Origin: Falsiruegeria litorea R37
GTDB lineage: Bacteria > Pseudomonadota > Alphaproteobacteria > Rhodobacterales > Rhodobacteraceae
Reading direction: 5' to 3'
Length of the DNA: 64,000 bases
Assembly: GCF_900172225.1 (NCBI RefSeq)
Contig: NZ_FWFO01000003.1
Coordinates: 62,001 to 126,000, forward strand
The translations under genes were made by a program, and so were the position numbers. The notes beneath the pieces are model-generated. The model was not told the DNA's origin and ran no database searches. It worked only from the letters and a program-made list of their open reading frames with translations. This document shows, one piece after another, positions 62,227-64,000 of this stretch (the first letter of the stretch is position 1; every line of letters starts with the position of its first letter).

Positions 62227-62869
62227 CCCGGTCACCAAAGATCGCTGATCCGACGCGCACATGGGTGGCACCCAAAGCAATTGCACGCTCAAAATCACTG
62301 CTCATGCCCATCGACAGACCATTCAGCCCGTTGCGGGCCGCAATCTTTGCCAGTAGCGCAAAGTGCAACGCAGGCTCTTCTTCGACCGGCGGGATGCACA
62401 TCAAGCCTTTGACCGGCAGATCCAAGGAGCGGCATTCCGCAATGAAATCATCAGCTTCCAAGGGCAGGATACCCGCCTTTTGTGGCTCTTCACCGGTGTT
62501 GACCTGAATGAACAGATCCGGGCAATGACCCATCTCTTGCGCCAGTCTCGCCAGCGTTTTGGCCAGCTTGGCGCGATCCACTGAATGAATGGCGTGGCAC
62601 AGCTCCATCGCTTGGCGTGCCTTGTTGGTTTGCAGCGGGCCGATCAAATGCAGGTCGACGCCTGAAAATCGCTCCATGAAATCGGGCCATTTGCCAGCGG
62701 CCTCTTGCACCCTGTTTTCACCAAAACAGCGATGCCCTTGCTCCAATACGGCCTCAACCCGGTCATTGGGTTGAACCTTGGACACGGCAATCAATTTCAC
62801 AGAATCTGCATCGCGTCCGGCGGCTTGGGCGGCTTTGGCAATACGGGCAGAGATGTCTTGCAGCGACAT
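62207..62869 (-). CDS. YggS-family PLP homeostasis protein
   Basis: The 220-residue protein is a single-domain TIM-barrel of the PLPBP/YggS group: Lys31 in IAVSKVQP binds PLP, followed by GENRVQEA, DLHLIGPLQTNKA, HAIHSVDRAKLA, then LFIQVNTGEEPQKAG and GLSMGMSSDFERAIALGATHVRVGSAIFG. It keeps free PLP balanced and affects amino-acid metabolism. Nothing in the neighbourhood suggests a special role. Confidence 0.94.
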   Translation of the reverse strand: MSLQDISARIAKAAQAAGRDADSVKLIAVSKVQPNDRVEAVLEQGHRCFGENRVQEAAGKWPDFMERFSGVDLHLIGPLQTNKARQAMELCHAIHSVDRAKLAKTLARLAQEMGHCPDLFIQVNTGEEPQKAGILPLEADDFIAECRSLDLPVKGLMCIPPVEEEPALHFALLAKIAARNGLNGLSMGMSSDFERAIALGATHVRVGSAIFGDRVKAQAQ

Positions 62870-62916
62870 GGAATTCCTCGATCAGCGTTTGGCTGCAGGA
62901 AAACACCATGTAGCGG

Positions 62917-62948
62917 CAAAAGAAAAGGGCAGGTCCGAAGACCTGCCC
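62917..62948 (-). terminator. Intrinsic terminator of the porin gene
   Basis: On the minus strand a 9-bp perfect stem (62948-62940 with 62935-62927) closes on a TTCG tetraloop inside C-G, one of the most stable RNA hairpins, followed by TTTTCTTTT. Confidence 0.93.
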
Positions 62949-62977
62949 AAATTCGATACCGTCAAGCGGTGTACAGC

Positions 62978-64000
62978 TTAGAAGCTGAAGTACACACCAG
63001 CCTGGAAGGTGTCGTTGTCGTTCGAAGCGCGGCGGTAGCCGGTTTCGAAGGACGCGCCGCCACCCAGGTCGTACGAGTAGTGGATACCATACGAGGTGCC
63101 TTCGCCGTTGTTCGAACCGGCGATGTTGTCGCGGTTGTCGCCACGGCCGTTTGCAACGTCTGCTGCCGAAACTGCGTCTTCGTTGGTGACCCAGAGAACA
63201 ACGTTCGAAGCTGCGCCGATGTCGAAGTTGCCGTACAGGCCAACTTTGCCGATGCCGTCGTTGTCAGCATAGGCCAGGCGAGCGCCCCAACGGCCACCGT
63301 CATACGAACCGGTGATGATGGCTTTCTTTTCCCACGCGAAGTCGGAATCCTGGTACGAAGCAGCGATGTTGAAGTCGCCGAAGTTGTACGCCAGCATGAT
63401 TGCCGAACGAGCAGCTGCGTTTGCTGCGCCGTTGCCAACGCCCGGGTTAACGGTGCTGTTGTTACGCTTCGAGTAGGAGATGTGACCGGTGAAGCCGCCA
63501 GCCGAGTACAGTGCTTCCACACCGTTCACGCCCGAACCACCCGACGAGTACGAGTCCCAGTTGAAGTATTCGTTGCTGACGTTACCAACGTGCGAAACGA
63601 AGCCCGCACCGTCAACACCGGTACCTGCGGTACGGGTTTCCAGGTAGGTGCCGGGGGTGTTTTCAACCGCACCGATGATGTTGCCGACGTTGACGCGGAA
63701 ACCTTCGTAGGTCACGCCAAAGCGTGCGCCGTTTGCCTGGCGGGTGCCGCCAACAACGTTGTCACGGCTTTCAGCCTGGATACGGAAACGAGCGTCGAAG
63801 CCAACACCCGAGTCAGCTTCTGCCGACATGTCGAACTGCAGACGCAGACGGCTGGTGATGGTGGTCTTGGAGATACCATTGACGTTGCTGTCGTTGGCGT
63901 CGTTGTAGTCCAAGCCGAAACGGCCGTAACCGCTGATACGAACGTCTGCGGCTGCGACGCTTGCGGTAGCGATCAGCGCAGTCGTTGCGAAGAGAACTTT
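62978..64000 (-). CDS. Porin (Rhodobacter type), 5' end cut by the window
   Basis: The frame is open to the window edge and the visible start of the product is KVLFATTALIATASVAAADV, a signal peptide lacking only its first residues. Mature protein has the 16-strand general-porin pattern: ISGYGRFGLDYND, RLRLQFDMSAEADSGVGFDARFRIQAE and a terminal QAGVYFSF with the final Phe. It is a trimeric outer-membrane porin. Two or so residues are missing at the start. Confidence 0.93.
   Translation of the reverse strand, partial: KVLFATTALIATASVAAADVRISGYGRFGLDYNDANDSNVNGISKTTITSRLRLQFDMSAEADSGVGFDARFRIQAESRDNVVGGTRQANGARFGVTYEGFRVNVGNIIGAVENTPGTYLETRTAGTGVDGAGFVSHVGNVSNEYFNWDSYSSGGSGVNGVEALYSAGGFTGHISYSKRNNSTVNPGVGNGAANAAARSAIMLAYNFGDFNIAASYQDSDFAWEKKAIITGSYDGGRWGARLAYADNDGIGKVGLYGNFDIGAASNVVLWVTNEDAVSAADVANGRGDNRDNIAGSNNGEGTSYGIHYSYDLGGGASFETGYRRASNDNDTFQAGVYFSF

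Overview
The window is a 64 kb stretch of GC-rich chromosome from an alphaproteobacterium, most likely a marine Rhodobacteraceae of the Roseobacter group (Ruegeria/Phaeobacter-like). This rests on gene content and order: truB...rpsO...pnp, rsmB-heparinase-purH-lspA-DUF3035-M16-M16, amidase-aminotransferase-ftsK-lolA, the DUF1674 SdhAF4-type protein, the FAD/GcvT demethylase paralogues and a Rhodobacter-type porin. No rRNA, tRNA, CRISPR array, insertion sequence or prophage gene was recognised. Two genes are cut by the window edges: a phosphodiester glycosidase at the left and a porin at the right.

Layout. 1-8 kb holds RNA and translation housekeeping (truB, rpsO, pnp), interrupted by a fatty acyl-CoA ligase on the opposite strand that lies between rpsO and pnp behind a long palindrome. 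8-16 kb is mixed accessory content: a hydrolase, a PepSY protein with a membrane-tethered LuxR regulator and an outer-membrane barrel, a GT25 and a GT11 glycosyltransferase, a 1-Cys peroxiredoxin and an aldehyde dehydrogenase with a candidate operator. 16-27 kb is a conserved block: RNA modification (RluA, RsmB), rarD, heparinase-like, purH, lspA, a DUF3035 lipoprotein and an M16 protease pair.

27.4-41.9 kb is a continuous minus-strand run that reads as a methylated-amine (glycine betaine/dimethylglycine-type) demethylation island. It has two FAD/GcvT dehydrogenases, a homocysteine S-methyltransferase, a GbdR-like GlxA/AraC regulator, a GFA formaldehyde-type protein, cupin and MDR proteins, a LysE exporter and an XRE-cupin regulator with two operator-like palindromes. 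At its downstream end are deoC, a two-domain ALDH16-type dehydrogenase and a 2,4-dienoyl-CoA-reductase-like SDR.

42-48.7 kb carries a free-methionine-sulfoxide reductase, a thiolase, a STAS/anti-sigma partner-switch pair, a gamma-glutamyltransferase-like enzyme, hspQ, an AEC transporter and a lytic-transglycosylase-like lipoprotein. 48.7-64 kb is again conserved housekeeping: lolA, ftsK, aminotransferase, amidase, a UbiH-like hydroxylase, Trm112, Lon-N domain protein, CnoX-like thioredoxin, exonuclease III, a CenR-like response regulator, ribA, an L,D-transpeptidase-like protein, a YggS-type PLP protein and the porin.

The non-coding signals are the least expected part. Three copies of a 200-240 bp element with terminal inverted repeats each sit in a gap between convergent genes. 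A probable FNR box is followed by a short terminator-ended segment with an exposed CCTCCC motif (candidate sRNA, 59.66-59.78 kb). Structured leaders or operators precede the acyl-CoA ligase, pnp, the heparinase-like gene and the XRE-cupin gene. One intrinsic terminator appears to lie inside the coding sequence of the convergent neighbour (42.2 kb).
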